Below, piece after piece: positions 52,344 through 61,840 of a stretch of DNA of 64,000 bases. Source of the stretch: Treponema sp. (GTDB lineage Bacteria; Spirochaetota; Spirochaetia; Treponematales; Treponemataceae); NCBI GenBank assembly GCA_016296655.1, contig JAEDIW010000001.1, forward strand, positions 62,001-126,000. The letters run 5' to 3'. Below the pieces are notes generated by a model. That model made no database searches. It saw only the letters and a list, made by a program, of their open reading frames with translations, and was not told the DNA's origin. The position numbers were made by a program, and so were the translations under genes. Positions within the stretch are counted from its first letter, which is position 1. Each line of letters opens with the position of its first letter.

Positions 52344-53822
52344 TTATTTTCCGCATCCGTAAAACAGTGCAGATTTGTATACATCTACATAATTTTTCGC
52401 AGATATATCCCAGCCAAAAGACAGTTGCATTGCTGTTTTTTGCATGGTTGCTATATGTTCTTTTTTGTTGTAATAGGCGTATGTTGCCCAGCCTACAGTA
52501 TCAAAAATAGCACCTGGATTGAGTGTATCGAACATAAAACCTGTGCCCGTTCCTGTTTTTTCATTGTAGTTGATTACAGTGTCGGCAAGACCTCCTGTTC
52601 TGCGGACAATTGGTAATGTTCCATACAGCAGGGAATACATCTGATTTAATCCGCAAGGCTCATATTTTGACGGCATGAGGAAAAAGTCGCTGCCTGCTTC
52701 TATTAAGTGGCTTAAATCTTCTTTATATCCAATTACAGCCTTAAAATTCGGCAGACTTCTCTGCAATGTGAGGATTTCATCTTCGCACCATTTTTCACCG
52801 CTGCCAAGTAATGCAACCTGAACATTCATTTGACTGCAAATTCTGTACATACAGCCGTAAGCAGGTCCAAATAAATCTCCGATTCCTTTTTGATCAACGA
52901 GTCTGGTTACAATTCCTATAACTGGAATGTCTGGATTGACTGTAAGTCCCATGGTTTCCTGTAGCTTCTGCTTGCAGATGCTTTTGCCATTCATGGATTT
53001 TACAGAATAGTTTGCAGGAATCATTTTGTCGGTTTGAGGATTCCATGTTTCTGTATCAACTCCATTTAAAATTCCACGGACTCTGTCATGGCGAACTCTT
53101 AAAAGTCCGTCAAGCCCAAACCCACCGTCTGCTGTCTGAATTTCACTGGCATAAGTTGGAGAAACTGTTGTTATCATGTCGGCACTTGAAAGTGCTGCCT
53201 GCATCATGTTTATGGAACCGTAATATTCAAAGTTAGCCCCATAGTACAAATCCCAAGGTAAGCCGAGGTCTGGATAGTTGTTTTTAGAGTATCTGCCCTG
53301 ATAACCCATATTATGAATTGTAAAAACGCTGGCTGTATTTTTGAAAACTTTTTCTTGCCGGCATAAATGTTTTAGGATTACAGGAACAAGACCGGCAGAC
53401 CAGTCATGAGCATGCATGATATCTGGATACCAGTTTAGCTTGCGGCACAGCTGGAAAGCTCCGTGACAAAGAACAGAAAAACGATATGTGTTGTCATGGA
53501 AGTCTGGTTCAGCCTTTGAACCATAGATTGCATCTCTGCCAAAGCACTGTTCATGGTCAATGAAATAAACTGAAAGCTTTGGGCAGTCTGGCATTTGTGT
53601 TGTATAAACTGCAGTCCACGTTTCTGTATTTGAAGCTTTTACAGCCATTGGGCCTTCAAGTTTTGTGAGTTTTGCACGGTCAATTTTATAGTAACGGGGA
53701 ATTACGATTTTTACGTCATGGCCAGCTTTTGTAAGGGCAATTGCAAATGCCGAAACTGCATCTGCCAGTCCTCCGGTTTTTGCAAATGGAACTGCTTCTG
53801 CAGAAATCATAAGAATTTTCAT
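52344..53822 (-). CDS. glgA: Glycogen synthase (ADP-glucose type)
   Basis: A 492-residue GT5 enzyme from the ATG at 53822, 6 bases after GGAGG; the frame further up is rejected. The N-terminal ADP-glucose loop is AKTGGLADAVSAFA. HAHDWSAGLVPVIL, FTIHNMGYQGRY and the C-terminal PSKYEPCGLNQMYSLLYG with the catalytic Glu follow. It adds glucose from ADP-glucose to glycogen. No glgC, glgB or glgP lies nearby. Confidence 0.96.
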   Translation of the reverse strand: MKILMISAEAVPFAKTGGLADAVSAFAIALTKAGHDVKIVIPRYYKIDRAKLTKLEGPMAVKASNTETWTAVYTTQMPDCPKLSVYFIDHEQCFGRDAIYGSKAEPDFHDNTYRFSVLCHGAFQLCRKLNWYPDIMHAHDWSAGLVPVILKHLCRQEKVFKNTASVFTIHNMGYQGRYSKNNYPDLGLPWDLYYGANFEYYGSINMMQAALSSADMITTVSPTYASEIQTADGGFGLDGLLRVRHDRVRGILNGVDTETWNPQTDKMIPANYSVKSMNGKSICKQKLQETMGLTVNPDIPVIGIVTRLVDQKGIGDLFGPAYGCMYRICSQMNVQVALLGSGEKWCEDEILTLQRSLPNFKAVIGYKEDLSHLIEAGSDFFLMPSKYEPCGLNQMYSLLYGTLPIVRRTGGLADTVINYNEKTGTGTGFMFDTLNPGAIFDTVGWATYAYYNKKEHIATMQKTAMQLSFGWDISAKNYVDVYKSALFYGCGK

Positions 53823-53976
53823 TACATCCTCCAAAAGGCAAAGTTTCGAAAAAGCTGGTAAATGTCTTTTTCGATTGCCTTTACATAATAGCACTTTTCC
53901 GTAGGTTTTGCAAAATAAAACTCTGCTACTTTCAGGCTGTTATGATGATTTTGCTGAAGGATGTGTGTTTTCAATT

Positions 53977-54088
53977 GCGGCAAGGATAGTAGTGGACGCT
54001 CTGCGTGTGCGTAGCACCGTAGGCGCGTAAGACGCCGGAGCCACGGATAGCCTGATTTTTGCGACGAAAGGAGCAAAAAGCCGCCCGT
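53977..54088 (+). repeat. Dispersed intergenic element, family A copy 4
   Basis: GCGGCAAGGATAGTAGTGGA, then CGCCGGAGCCACGGATAGCC, TGATTTTTGCG and GCAAAAAGCCGCCC. Same order of blocks as the copy at 34755 on the other strand. It is the only recognisable content of the 362-base gap 53823-54184. Confidence 0.7.
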
Positions 54089-54184
54089 AAAATAAAAAAA
54101 AAGTAAAATGTAACTTACACTGGTATAAAAGGTTTTTAATATGCGTTTTCTTGAACAGAATGGTGGAAAAAGGTATAATGAATT

Positions 54185-54913
54185 ATGATTAAAAGAAATT
54201 TTTTTTATCCGGCAGTTGTATTTGCTGCGTTTATGGCATTTCAAAGTGTAAGTGCGCTTCCTTTCAATAAAAATCTTGATAAAGAGGAATTGGAAAAAAT
54301 TGAAAAAGGCGAAATTTTAATCCGAAGAACTGGTTCGGTAAAGAAAATGTGTCTGCAAACTGAAAATGTAAAGGTAAAAGAGGCATTAAAAGAAATTGTT
54401 GACTTGGATCCTGCGTATCTGGCAGAAGTAATTCAAGTGCGTCCAGTTTCTGAAAATGAAAATATTCTTGAAAAAACAAATGAAATTTTGACAGATATTC
54501 CTTCCTATGTTGGAATTCCTTATTGGTCTGAGCGGCATAAACGTTATTTTGACTTGTATTCTGACTGTGATGTGAAATCTCATCAAAAAAATGGGAATTC
54601 TGAGCAGATTTCTGCAATGCTTTATATGTCTCCAATCGGTGAAATTGATATGGATATTTCTATTGTTCATGAAGATGATTTTTATTTGTACAAAAGTATG
54701 AATCTGAATAATTTGGATTATAAGGGGCTGAAATGTATTTCCAAAGAAAACATGAAATCTGTTATCATTATTTACAAAGATGGTGATAATTGGATTTGCT
54801 ATGGAATTGGAGGTGTGGAAGCTCCTAAGATTTTTCTGTTAAAAAACCGTATTGAAGTTTCATTTTTAAATAGAATAAAGACATTCTGCAATTTTGTTTT
54901 TGAACAGTTATAA
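54185..54913 (+). CDS. Exported conserved hypothetical protein
   Basis: A 242-residue protein with a signal peptide (FFYPAVVFAAFMAFQSVSA). The mature part begins with an acidic helix and then alternating helix/strand segments: LKEIVDLDPAYLAEVIQVRP and IPSYVGIPYWSERHKRYFDL. The latter two motifs look like the DUF6675-type proteins of treponemes, which I recall only loosely. It overlaps the reading frame upstream of manC, whose own start lies 20 bp after this stop, so they may form an operon. Confidence 0.75.
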   Translation: MIKRNFFYPAVVFAAFMAFQSVSALPFNKNLDKEELEKIEKGEILIRRTGSVKKMCLQTENVKVKEALKEIVDLDPAYLAEVIQVRPVSENENILEKTNEILTDIPSYVGIPYWSERHKRYFDLYSDCDVKSHQKNGNSEQISAMLYMSPIGEIDMDISIVHEDDFYLYKSMNLNNLDYKGLKCISKENMKSVIIIYKDGDNWICYGIGGVEAPKIFLLKNRIEVSFLNRIKTFCNFVFEQL

Positions 54914-54932
54914 CGGCGAATGGAGGTCTTTG

Positions 54933-56042
54933 ATGTTTAGCGATGTTGTTATTTTAGCCGGTGGTTTTGGAGAAAGGCTTTGGCCTGCCTCAAGTACAGA
55001 AAATCCAAAGCAGTTTATGACTGTTACGGATAATGTGTCTTTTTTGCAAACGGCAGTTTTAAGGGCTCTGGCCATAAAACCTAAGGGAAAAATTGTCATT
55101 GTAACCCGAAAAGATATTTATGTAACTGTTGCATTGCATTGTAAGGAGCTGCTGGCGCGGCTTTCTGAAGATGATCAGAAAAAGATAAAGGAAGATTTAT
55201 ATATTCTTCCTGAAACTGAACCTAAGCAGACTACAGCTCCAATTATTCTGGCATGCCATTTTTTGAATAAAATAGACAGCTCTTTTGAGCATCTGGTTCT
55301 TGTTTTGACAAGCGATCATATAATTACTCCTATGGAACGTTTTGTTTCAGATTGTAATAAAGCTTCAATTGCTGCAAAAGAAGGAAAATTTCTTTGTTTT
55401 GCAATTCCTCCTGTAGAACCTGCAACTGGATATGGTTATATAAAAACTGGAATGCCGCTAAATGACGATGGTTCTGTATTTGAAATTGAAAGTTTTGTTG
55501 AAAAGCCTGATTTAGAAACGGCAACCGCATACCTGGCTTCTGGAAACTACTGGTGGAATAGCGGAATGTTTGGCTTTACTTGTAAAACTTTAATTGAAGA
55601 GCTTAAAAAGCATCAGAATGATGCCTACTCTGCTTTTGAAAAAGTTCCAGATATGGCAGCTCCTGTTTTTGAATATGCAGAAGGTATAAAATTTGTTTCA
55701 GAATGGCCGGCAATGGATGAAGCCTATTCAAAGGTTCCTGTAATTGCAATTGATAAGTCTGTAGCAGAAAAAACTGACATTGCTTGTGCGGTTCGTTCAT
55801 CGTTTAACTGGGATGACATTGGCAGCTGGGATGCGTTTGAAAAACTGTTTGATCATAATATCGGAAAGACTGTTGAGGTTGAATGTAAGGACAACTTTAT
55901 CTATTCTGATATTCCTGTTGCTCTTTGTGGTATAGAAGGTGTAGTCGTTGTAATAAAAAATGGACGGGCTTTGATTATGAAGAAAGGAAAAAGCTCGTTG
56001 GTCAGAGATGTTGTAAAACAGATGAAAAATTCAAATGTGTAA
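54933..56042 (+). CDS. manC: Mannose-1-phosphate guanylyltransferase
   Basis: A 369-residue enzyme from the ATG at 54933 (TGGAGG site). The pyrophosphorylase signature LAGGFGERLWPASSTENPKQ is clear. LTSDHIITP, PATGYGYIKTG, FVEKPDLETA and WNSGMFGF are the later GDP-mannose synthase motifs. It lacks the isomerase domain of bifunctional ManC, so it makes GDP-mannose only. Its last 41 bp overlap the convergent ruvC gene. Confidence 0.93.
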   Translation: MFSDVVILAGGFGERLWPASSTENPKQFMTVTDNVSFLQTAVLRALAIKPKGKIVIVTRKDIYVTVALHCKELLARLSEDDQKKIKEDLYILPETEPKQTTAPIILACHFLNKIDSSFEHLVLVLTSDHIITPMERFVSDCNKASIAAKEGKFLCFAIPPVEPATGYGYIKTGMPLNDDGSVFEIESFVEKPDLETATAYLASGNYWWNSGMFGFTCKTLIEELKKHQNDAYSAFEKVPDMAAPVFEYAEGIKFVSEWPAMDEAYSKVPVIAIDKSVAEKTDIACAVRSSFNWDDIGSWDAFEKLFDHNIGKTVEVECKDNFIYSDIPVALCGIEGVVVVIKNGRALIMKKGKSSLVRDVVKQMKNSNV

Positions 56043-56505
56043 TGGCTCCTGCAAGAGCGTCTGCTGCATGGTCGGGTTTTGGTTCTGTTTCAAGGCCTAG
56101 CAGTAGCTTTACATAGCGTTCTACAAGTTTTTTATCTGCAGCAGCTGTTCCTGTTACAGACTGCTTAATTTGGTTCGGGGTATATTCTCCGCATGGAATG
56201 CAGTGCTGAGCCAGACAAAGTTCTGCGACTCCCCTTGCCTCTGCAACAGCCATTGCACTGCTGGCATTCTTTGCAAAATACAATGTTTCCATTGCTGCTT
56301 CTGTTGGAGCAAATTCTGCGATGACTGCACACAGTTTGTTGTATATTGCCAGAAGCCTTGTGCTGTGTTTTTCTGCAGCATCTGTTTCTATTACTCCATA
56401 GGCAACAAACTTCATTCTGTTATTGTCGAAATCAATTATTCCAAAACCGGTTGAGGCAAGTCCTGGGTCAATTCCTAAAATTCTTCTTTTTTTTGTTATC
56501 TGCAT
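56002..56505 (-). CDS. ruvC: Holliday junction resolvase RuvC
   Basis: A 167-residue endonuclease with the four acidic residues in place: LGIDPGLASTGFG (first Asp), MET in AAMETLYF (Glu), and HAADALAGA (Asp and final acidic residue). QIKQSVTGTAAADK is the DNA-binding motif. It cuts Holliday junctions with RuvAB. No ruvA or ruvB lies adjacent. It overlaps manC tail to tail. Confidence 0.96.
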   Translation of the reverse strand: MQITKKRRILGIDPGLASTGFGIIDFDNNRMKFVAYGVIETDAAEKHSTRLLAIYNKLCAVIAEFAPTEAAMETLYFAKNASSAMAVAEARGVAELCLAQHCIPCGEYTPNQIKQSVTGTAAADKKLVERYVKLLLGLETEPKPDHAADALAGAITHLNFSSVLQHL

Positions 56506-56562
56506 GATATGTTTAGTTTTGAAAAATACTGTGATTTTATTTAATGTTTTTGTTAAACCTTA

Positions 56563-56709
56563 AATACGTCGAGTCAAGGCACGCGTACGCTTAAAGCCTT
56601 GACTTCGCCGTTTTTAGGGTTTGTAATAAATCCTAAATACGACCGGTCAAGGCACGCTTCGCTCAAGGCCTTGACTCGCTCGTTTTCAGGGGTTGTATTA
56701 ACCCCTGAA
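56563..56709 (+). repeat. Two tandem family B elements (copies 3 and 4)
   Basis: First unit: AATACGTCGAGTCAAGGCAC, TTAAAGCCTTGACTTCGCCG, then hairpin TTAGG/CCTAA. Second unit: GGTCAAGGCACGCTTCGCTC, AAGGCCTTGACTCGCTCG, then TCAGGGGTT/AACCCCTGA. The second hairpins differ in sequence but keep their pairing. They fill the gap between ruvC and yebC. Confidence 0.72.
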
Positions 56710-56710
56710 T

Positions 56711-56748
56711 AAAAAAAGGCTGCAACGAAAAACGTGCAGCCTTTTTTT
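56711..56748 (-). terminator. Terminator after yebC
   Basis: Stem AGGCTGCA/TGCAGCCT with a 10-base loop, followed on the minus strand by seven T. Confidence 0.85.
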
Positions 56749-56759
56749 ATTCAGAAAGA

Positions 56760-57503
56760 CTATTCTTCTGGGTTGAAATCATCTGGATATTCAGCTGTGT
56801 GGTAAACGTTCTGAACATCATCGTTGTCTTCAAGTTTATCAATCATTTTCTGAACTTTTGCAGCTGTATCTTTGTCAACAGGTGTATAAGCATCTGGTAC
56901 AAGACCAACATCTGCAGAAAGTGTTTCAAAACCTTTTGCAGTAAGAGCATCTGCAACGGCAGAGAATGCATCTGGAGTTGTTGTTACAGTGATTACTCCG
57001 TCTTCATTTACGATGTCATCTGCACCTGCTTCAAGAGCAATTTCCATTACTTCGTCTTCATTTACTTTTTCAGCATCAAGTTCGATTGTTCCTTTTCTCT
57101 GGAACATGCGAGAAACTGAACCTGATGTACCAAGGTTTCCGCCACATTTTGAGAAAATGTTCTTTACGTCTGCAGCAGCACGGTTCTTGTTGTCTGAAAG
57201 AACTTCAACCATAACTGCTACACCACCAGGAGCATATCCTTCATAAACAAATTCTTCGTATGCTGCTCCGCCATCTTCACCTGTACCTTTTTTGATTGCA
57301 CGTTCAATGTTGTCTTTTGGCATGTTGGCTGCACGAGCCTTAATAATTACAGTACGAAGTCTTGGATTAGAGTTTGGATCTCCACCTCCCATACGTGCTG
57401 CAATAGAAATTTCCTTAATAAATTTTGTAAAAATCTTACCACGTTTTGCATCAGCTAGGCCTTTTGCGTGTTTAATGGTGGCCCATTTACTATGTCCTGA
57501 CAT
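56760..57503 (-). CDS. yebC: YebC/PmpR-family regulatory protein
   Basis: A 247-residue protein of the YebC family, now linked to both transcription control and relief of ribosome stalling. The N-terminus SGHSKWATIKHAKGLADAKR is diagnostic. ARMGGGDPNSNPRLR, NIERAIKKGTG and YEGYAPGGVAVMVEVLSDN are conserved. It is monocistronic, with a perfect palindrome upstream and a terminator downstream. Confidence 0.96.
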   Translation of the reverse strand: MSGHSKWATIKHAKGLADAKRGKIFTKFIKEISIAARMGGGDPNSNPRLRTVIIKARAANMPKDNIERAIKKGTGEDGGAAYEEFVYEGYAPGGVAVMVEVLSDNKNRAAADVKNIFSKCGGNLGTSGSVSRMFQRKGTIELDAEKVNEDEVMEIALEAGADDIVNEDGVITVTTTPDAFSAVADALTAKGFETLSADVGLVPDAYTPVDKDTAAKVQKMIDKLEDNDDVQNVYHTAEYPDDFNPEE

Positions 57504-57529
57504 GGGAACTCCTTGAAATATAACAGTTT

Positions 57530-57549
57530 AGTGTTATTATAATAACACT
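57530..57549. promoter_or_regulatory. Perfect 20-bp palindrome upstream of yebC
   Basis: AGTGTTATTA/TAATAACACT, 27 bp before the yebC ATG. It contains TATAAT, and TTGACA lies upstream on the minus strand (57568-57563). It probably overlaps the promoter and may bind a dimeric repressor. Confidence 0.6.
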
Positions 57550-57588
57550 TATGCAAGTCCTATGTCAACGACCTGAAGGTTATTTATT

Positions 57589-58995
57589 CTAAAATGTAAA
57601 CCCAATGCACATGTATGGAGTTAAAAATCCGACATTCATGTCAGGCATAAAAATATTTGTAAAGTCAGCACCTGTTTCAAACAGAATCCTCTTTATTATG
57701 AACCAGCCAAATGACAAGCCTGCATTAGCACAAAAGTATCCGTAAAATTCATCTGAAAGGTTTTCTGATGGCGGAATGGTATTTGAAAAATATGTTTTTA
57801 TAATTGCAATTCCGCCTCCTGTTTTCAAATTGATATTAAACTTTCCATCTAAAATATTGAATCTGCTCACAAAATTCAGATTATTCAGGGAAACAGGCAT
57901 TTCCATATCAAAAGTATATGTTTTCTGGGAAAACTGAGTTGCACTTGTAGAAGCTTCTAGGCCAAGCTGAAAAAAATTCAATTCAAGGGGATAAAAAGTC
58001 AGTTTTGCAGTCAAGCCTGGAGCGGATTTTTTTTCACAAAGGCTTTTAAAATATTCGTCATATAAAATAAAAGGATATGCAGCACCGATTTTAAAATTTA
58101 GAAGCTCATATTTTCTTTTGTTTTTACCAGCTGCTTCTGATTTTACAGTTATTTCTTTCTGTTTTTCTGCAATCAATGATTCCTGCTTTTTCTTTTCTGC
58201 AAGTTCAGCTGCTTTTTCTCTTTCAGCTTGTTCATGTGCCTTTTGTTCTGCTTCTTTTTTGGCCTGCTCAGCTTTTTGTTTTTCTGCAAGTGCATTCTGT
58301 CGCTGCTGTTCCTTTTTTATTTGTTCAATTTTTTCTTCTTCTGCAGCTTGCTGTACATTTTTTTCAGTTCCAATAATCAGTTTGTTATTTGCGGGAACGA
58401 CGTTAATGGATTCTGATTCTGTTTTTAATCCGCTTGGATTTGTTATAACGACTTTCCATTTTCCTTCTGAAATTCCAGTAACAGTAACTGAGCCTGATGT
58501 TAAATTTGTATTGTTTTGTTTTAAGTTTAAATCTCCTTTTAAAGTTTCACCAGTTTCTTCATTTAATAAGATGGCAGAACTTCTAGGGGTAACTTTTTGT
58601 ATGTCAACAGGAATTTTTACAGAGTTTTTTGCATTTTCGGCAACTTTTATAGTTTGATTACTTACAAAAACTTCTGGTTTTACAGCTTTTAGAATTGTAA
58701 AGTCTTTCCATGTTGTTTCTGATGCCTTGCGCCCCAAAAAGTCATAGGCTGCAATACGGTATTTATATTCCCCTGCCTTCATGGAAAATTCAATAAAGTT
58801 GTTTGATGTTTCAAATTCTTGGGTTATAGAACTGTCCAAAACATTTTGAATTTCTATTTTGTATTTTAAGGCATTTTTTTCTGGTTTCCATGAAAGCTTC
58901 TGTTTGAAAGTATTTTCCTGCGTAAAAACTAATCCTGTAAAAATAAATGAAATGAGAATATATAGCAATTTTTTACGTGTAAAAATGTCTGTCAT
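57589..58995 (-). CDS. Exported coiled-coil and beta-barrel-like protein
   Basis: A protein of ~468 residues from the ATG at 58995; an in-frame ATG at 59013 overlaps the upstream gene and is equally possible. A signal peptide (KLLYILISFIFTGLVFTQ) is followed by a Fn3-like domain (KLSWKPEKNALKYKIEIQ) and other beta segments. Residues ~235-310 form a Lys/Glu/Ala-rich coiled coil (KAEQAKKEAEQKAHEQAERE). A C-terminal ~170-residue barrel-like part ends in Phe. The layout suggests a protein spanning the periplasm to the outer membrane. The position after the FecR/cyclase genes resembles, as I recall, the TP0483-TP0485 area of T. pallidum. Confidence 0.78.
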   Translation of the reverse strand: MTDIFTRKKLLYILISFIFTGLVFTQENTFKQKLSWKPEKNALKYKIEIQNVLDSSITQEFETSNNFIEFSMKAGEYKYRIAAYDFLGRKASETTWKDFTILKAVKPEVFVSNQTIKVAENAKNSVKIPVDIQKVTPRSSAILLNEETGETLKGDLNLKQNNTNLTSGSVTVTGISEGKWKVVITNPSGLKTESESINVVPANNKLIIGTEKNVQQAAEEEKIEQIKKEQQRQNALAEKQKAEQAKKEAEQKAHEQAEREKAAELAEKKKQESLIAEKQKEITVKSEAAGKNKRKYELLNFKIGAAYPFILYDEYFKSLCEKKSAPGLTAKLTFYPLELNFFQLGLEASTSATQFSQKTYTFDMEMPVSLNNLNFVSRFNILDGKFNINLKTGGGIAIIKTYFSNTIPPSENLSDEFYGYFCANAGLSFGWFIIKRILFETGADFTNIFMPDMNVGFLTPYMCIGFTF

Positions 58996-59002
58996 CTTTT
59001 TT

Positions 59003-61840
59003 TTAATTCCCATACATCTCATCCGGTGGTATGACTTGAACTGTTTCTGGCAAGTCAAAATTTATTGCAAAAGTTGATTTTGACACAGAGCTTTTTTGTT
59101 CTTCAAAACCATCTTTAGCATGAACATAAGAAACTACATGCCACTCAAAATTTCCTATATCAAGTTTTTCAAGATTAAGATAATCGTAACTATTGTTTTT
59201 TAATTGTTTAGAAACAATTTTTCTTAACGTTCCATTTTGATTTTTTTGATACAGTGTAAATACATAATCCGTTGCATCTTTATTCTTTTGCCATTCAAAA
59301 GAAATTTTTCTGCTTTTTGCAAGATATTCAGGGCCGATAATAAATTTCTCTGCAGGTTTTTTCAGTTTGACACTTGCAAGAGGTGGTACATCTAAAATCG
59401 TAAAATATGATTCATTTTCAGACGTCAAATCTAGGCCTTCTTTTGTTTTTGCAACTACTATCCATGAATATTTTCCAGCTGAAAGTCTTCTTTGTTCTAC
59501 ATAGGTTCCTGGATTTTTTACAGAAGTTACAATTTTAGTGATTCCATTTGCAAAATGTTTTTTCAATATGAATTCTTTTTGAACTGCATCTTTGTTTTCG
59601 GCCCAGTCAAATTTTACAGGAGAACGCAAAGCTGTCAGTCCATCTATAGTAGAATCCATTTTTGGTGAAAAAAGCTGCATTTTATCTGCAATGTTTAGAT
59701 TCAGTTCAATCTCAGCAGGGTTGCTTATGCGTTCAGGAATGTTTTCATTTCTTTTTGCAACAGCTGCAACAGAACATTTTAGAACAATCTGCTTTTCTTT
59801 ATTCTTTATCAGTGGATAGTCAGACAGTTTAATTTCAACTTTATTTTCCTGTATGTTGTTAATTTTAGCAACAAGTTCATTTGTCTGTGTATCATAAATC
59901 TTAAAATTGTAAAAGTCAGATTCAGAAACTGGGGAATATTCAAATTTTAAGATAGAGTCAGAAGTTATTGTTTCTGTTAATGTTGATTTTGGGTATATAA
60001 ATTCTGGAGTTTCAAGTTTGTTCATAACTGTCAGGCGACGATTTTCAGTTTTTGAAAGTTCAACATGTTTTTGATTATCTAGGATTTTTACTCGCCATGA
60101 ATAATTTCCGGAAGGAAGATTTATTCCGTTTATTTGTGTTGTGCTGGTTTCAAATTCCTGTATATTTTTTTCAAAGCCGTCAGTACTGAATTGTAAAATG
60201 CACAGTATTTCAGATTCTTTCAAATCAGATGGCAATTTCCATACAAAATTTTCAAGTGGAAGTCTGTCGGTTTCAACTGCAAAATTTTCAGGAGGATAAT
60301 TTAATTTTGTAACTCCCGGAATATGTGCTTCTACATTGAAAGCGTATGTATTTGAATAAAAATAATTTTCACCGTCTTTTCTTGCAATTCGCCAGAAATA
60401 TTTGCCTGCAGGGAAATCATTTATTGAACAGTTCAATGTTTTTCGTTCACTGCTTTCAGATGAAAAAAACATTTTTGAGTCAAAATTTTCATCTGTTGAA
60501 ATTTCAAATATATAGTCAGATTCTTTAAAATCAGATTTCCATGCAAAAAGTACATTGCTTTCAATGACATTCAGCTCAAATGTTGAATTGTTTGGTGGAA
60601 AAAGCAATGTAGGATTCTCATTTATATGCTTTTTGGCAACTGTAAAAATCTGAGTTTCAGAAGCAGTTCCAAATGTGTTTTTGTCAACTGAATAATGAGG
60701 AATAATCTTCCATGAAAAATTGCCTTCATAGGGGTTTTCTAAAGAATAATCTGTTCCATGGATATTTTCTGAAATAATAGGAGATGTTGGGTTTGCAGTG
60801 TCATAAATTTCAATCTTGCTGTAGTCTGTATAAGCGTCAACCTGCCAGTTAAATGAAATTCTTGATGGTAATGTAGCTTTCTCAGGATTTGCTTTCAGAT
60901 TTTCAATTTCAATGAGGCTGTTTGTTATTGGTGCAATCAGTTCTGGAACTGTTGCCTGCACTATTATAAGCTTTCCGCCTGTAGCATTTTCAAAATCTCC
61001 TTCAGGATAAATCCTGTAATATAAATCTCCTGTGCGCCCTGTCAAGTAAAGGGTTTCTGTTCCTGGTTCAAAATCAAGTTTTTCTTTAATATCTGTAAAG
61101 GTTCTGTCTGCAGAGGATTCCAGAATGATTCTTTTATTTGCAGCAGATTCTTCGGTTTTGATTTTTATATCAATTTTTGGACTTTCATTTTCAAATTTTA
61201 AAACTGTCTGTTCGTGGCTGAAATTCAGAATTGTTACAGGAATTTTCTGATGTTCGCCGTTTTTTGAAATGTTGACAGATTCTCCTGCAAAAACAACAGA
61301 TTCTTCGCCATCTGCATTTATTATATTTCCGCTTCCCTGCTGAATGGAAAAGGATTTTTTTTCATTTTGTGTATTTGTCGTGATTTTACTGCCCTTTTCA
61401 AGATCTATTACAACATCATTGCCAAGATCAATCTTTGTAGAGCCTGTAGCATCTTTTGTGTCTACAGAAATGGAACCTGAAGAAACTTGTAAAGAACTTT
61501 CGCCTTTTTTATTTTTTGAAATCTGAATAATTGTATTTTCTCCGATGTCAATGCTTGTTCCGTTTGTAAAATACATGACGGCACTTGCTCCTGCATCGGT
61601 TCGGATAATGTCATTATTATAAAGAGCTGAATTTACCTGAAGTCTTTCCCAAACAACGCTGTCTGAAAATTTTCGTTGTGCGATTTTCTTTTTAAAATAA
61701 ATTGTTGCAATTTCTTCTTCATTACGGATGGAAGTCTTGTAAAAATCTTCAAAAAAGCAGAAAAGACTTGCACCGCATGTAAAAAGACAGATAAAAATGA
61801 ATAGCGTGCTATTGAGCTTTGACTTTGTTTTCTTCTTCAT
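59003..61840 (-). CDS. FecR-domain protein with multiple Fn3-like repeats
   Basis: A 945-residue protein with an N-terminal membrane helix (LFIFICLFTCGASLFCFF). Residues ~50-180 form a FecR-type domain: VNSALYNNDIIRTDAGASAV, FTNGTSIDIGENTIIQI and VVIDLEKGSKITT. The rest contains about seven repeats of ~90 residues with Fn3-like motifs such as FNWQVDAYTDYSKIEIYD, FAWKSDFKESDYIFEIS and FEWQKNKDATDYVFTLY. FecR domains sense or transmit envelope signals in other systems. Its start overlaps the end of the cyclase gene by 32 bp, and its end lies 7 bp from the next gene. Confidence 0.85.
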   Translation of the reverse strand: MKKKTKSKLNSTLFIFICLFTCGASLFCFFEDFYKTSIRNEEEIATIYFKKKIAQRKFSDSVVWERLQVNSALYNNDIIRTDAGASAVMYFTNGTSIDIGENTIIQISKNKKGESSLQVSSGSISVDTKDATGSTKIDLGNDVVIDLEKGSKITTNTQNEKKSFSIQQGSGNIINADGEESVVFAGESVNISKNGEHQKIPVTILNFSHEQTVLKFENESPKIDIKIKTEESAANKRIILESSADRTFTDIKEKLDFEPGTETLYLTGRTGDLYYRIYPEGDFENATGGKLIIVQATVPELIAPITNSLIEIENLKANPEKATLPSRISFNWQVDAYTDYSKIEIYDTANPTSPIISENIHGTDYSLENPYEGNFSWKIIPHYSVDKNTFGTASETQIFTVAKKHINENPTLLFPPNNSTFELNVIESNVLFAWKSDFKESDYIFEISTDENFDSKMFFSSESSERKTLNCSINDFPAGKYFWRIARKDGENYFYSNTYAFNVEAHIPGVTKLNYPPENFAVETDRLPLENFVWKLPSDLKESEILCILQFSTDGFEKNIQEFETSTTQINGINLPSGNYSWRVKILDNQKHVELSKTENRRLTVMNKLETPEFIYPKSTLTETITSDSILKFEYSPVSESDFYNFKIYDTQTNELVAKINNIQENKVEIKLSDYPLIKNKEKQIVLKCSVAAVAKRNENIPERISNPAEIELNLNIADKMQLFSPKMDSTIDGLTALRSPVKFDWAENKDAVQKEFILKKHFANGITKIVTSVKNPGTYVEQRRLSAGKYSWIVVAKTKEGLDLTSENESYFTILDVPPLASVKLKKPAEKFIIGPEYLAKSRKISFEWQKNKDATDYVFTLYQKNQNGTLRKIVSKQLKNNSYDYLNLEKLDIGNFEWHVVSYVHAKDGFEEQKSSVSKSTFAINFDLPETVQVIPPDEMYGN

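Noticed and set aside
58118..58657. 179-codon plus-strand open frame opposite the coiled-coil gene
   Set aside because: The Ser/Phe/Cys-rich sequence is the mirror of the Lys/Glu/Ala coiled coil; no sign of a real gene.
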